A DNA stretch of 7,209 nt, from assembly GCA_025350385.1 (NCBI GenBank), contig JANXXZ010000455.1, forward strand, positions 1 through 7,209, read 5' to 3'. Position numbers and translations under genes: made by a program. The notes under the pieces are model-generated. The model searched no databases, was not told the origin of the DNA, and saw only the letters and a program-made list of their open reading frames with translations. This document shows positions 6,527 through 7,209 of the stretch, piece after piece; the stretch's first letter is position 1; the number at the start of each line of letters is the position of its first letter. The stretch is from Bacteroidales bacterium (GTDB lineage Bacteria > Bacteroidota > Bacteroidia > Bacteroidales > UBA4417).

Positions 6527-6801
6527 TATTACGGACAATAGAAAAAGGGTCTCCTAATCAACAGTTTTAACGGATCTCAACAAGCTTTATTCAAGCACAA
6601 GAATCATTAACTCAATCACTATACTGAAATATTTCTCAAAATACATGTAATAATTATTCGGTCCTGCTGAGAGAATATAAGTTGGTTTACAATGAATGAT
6701 GGCCTAAATAGATCAAGATTTTCAGGCTTTTATAACCCAATTTTATTCTGCTGAATACAATCATACCTCACTAAAGACAACTTATATACCAAGAAATAGC
6801 C

Positions 6802-6825
6802 ATCTCGTCATGAAAATGACGAGAT
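6802..6825. repeat. Perfect 10-bp hairpin with GAAA loop in the spacer
   Basis: ATCTCGTCAT (6802-6811) and ATGACGAGAT (6816-6825) are exact reverse complements separated by GAAA, a GNRA-type tetraloop if transcribed on the + strand. No T tract follows on the + strand, so it is not a standard terminator in that direction; on the minus strand the following bases are only mildly T-rich. It could be part of a structured leader, a small RNA or a protein-binding palindrome. Confidence 0.7.
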
Positions 6826-6986
6826 CAACTATGATGATAATAAAACCAATCATGGCGAACCTTTAGCTCACGAACACCTTTAAAATTAGCAATTTGTGAG
6901 TAATTCCATCTGACCTATAAAAAACACCTGCGGAGCAAGCATTACTACCGCTGAAAATAAGCAATGAATTAATAAATTATTAACAC

Positions 6987-7209
6987 ATGAATAAAATACT
7001 TCTCCTCTCATCTTTCATGCTGATAGGATTACGCCCAATATCAGCCCAGGAATCCAGGTCAGTGGTTAAATTTGGAATGGTAACTGATGTTCACTATGCC
7101 GACATTCCTGATAATGGTCAGAAGATTTACAGCAAATCGCTGGAAAAACTCCAGGAATGTGTGGATACCATGAACAGGAATAAAGTTGATTTCCTGGTTG
7201 AACTCGGAG
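6987..7209 (+). CDS. Exported calcineurin-like metallophosphoesterase, 3'-truncated
   Basis: Only the first 74 codons are in the window. The ATG at 6987 opens a Sec signal peptide (hydrophobic core about residues 4-15), with likely cleavage after ISA (residue 20). The mature part begins the metallophosphoesterase fold with the metal-binding motif D-x-H in KFGMVTDVHYAD (Asp34, His36), followed by a helix (KSLEKLQECVDTMNRNKV) and VDFLVELG at the cut, where the second motif GD would be completed by the next codon. The spacing between the two motifs is normal for the family, whose enzymes cleave phosphomonoesters or phosphodiesters with two metal ions; the FG-VTDVHYAD form resembles exported Bacteroidota phosphoesterases and ADP-ribose/CDP-alcohol diphosphatase-like members. 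The substrate cannot be told from this fragment. The gene follows a 620-nt spacer and is divergent from the minus-strand gene. Confidence 0.88.
   Translation, partial: MNKILLLSSFMLIGLRPISAQESRSVVKFGMVTDVHYADIPDNGQKIYSKSLEKLQECVDTMNRNKVDFLVELG

Larger units (their letters stand above)
6364..6986. other. Long AT-rich spacer without a recognisable gene
   Basis: About 620 nt lie between the divergent minus-strand exported protein gene and the metallophosphoesterase gene. All frames are broken by frequent stops, and no tRNA-like, riboswitch-like or insertion-sequence end is evident. It holds a lone -7-like element (6519-6526), a perfect 10-bp hairpin (6802-6825), a weak TATTC/GAATA stem (6744-6757) and a small AAATT-AGC-AATTT symmetry (6883-6895). 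A CTGAGA string near 6667-6672 is not accompanied by the rest of a TPP riboswitch. The spacer is unusually long for this otherwise compact window. Confidence 0.6.

Noticed and set aside
6661..6760. CTGAGA-containing stretch as a TPP riboswitch
   Set aside because: Only the short CTGAGA string matches; the other conserved stems and the ACCTGA-type segment are absent, and the neighbouring gene is not a thiamine gene.

Overview
The window looks like a piece of a Bacteroidota chromosome, most likely Bacteroidales. The evidence is a purH-mreB-mreC-mreD run whose proteins read like Bacteroidales orthologues, a TlpA-type lipoprotein with a DUF4369-like N-terminal region, near absence of Shine-Dalgarno sequences, and promoter elements of the Bacteroidota form TAnnTTTG. 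I cannot place the genus or species.

Left part (1-3886, + strand): the 3' end of purH (last two steps of IMP synthesis) is followed after 63 nt by mreB, mreC and mreD, the core of the cell-elongation (rod) machinery. mreC and mreD overlap by 8 nt and mreB-mreC are 35 nt apart, so the three are surely one transcription unit. The mrdA (PBP2) and rodA genes that commonly follow mreD are not next to it here.

Middle (3887-5280): a 213-nt spacer carries a good Bacteroidota promoter and a small leader hairpin, then a gene for a periplasmic thioredoxin-like lipoprotein (WCGPC active site). It ends at an 18-bp perfect stem flanked by A and T tracts, which can stop transcription from both directions.

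Right part (5281-7209): a convergent minus-strand gene encodes an unrecognised exported, highly charged protein with a Cys/Met cluster, a His cluster and a repeated basic beta-strand-like motif. Its upstream region is the most interesting part of the window: a well-spaced promoter is preceded by four TTAAC boxes at 10-11 bp steps that run up to the -33 element, the layout expected for a tandemly binding response regulator. About 620 nt with no recognisable gene follow, holding a lone -7-like element and a perfect 10-bp hairpin with a GAAA loop. The window closes with the start of an exported calcineurin-like metallophosphoesterase.

Most of the window is ordinary housekeeping sequence. I found no defence island, mobile element, CRISPR array or RNA gene. 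The best candidate for something undescribed is the minus-strand exported protein together with its phased operator.
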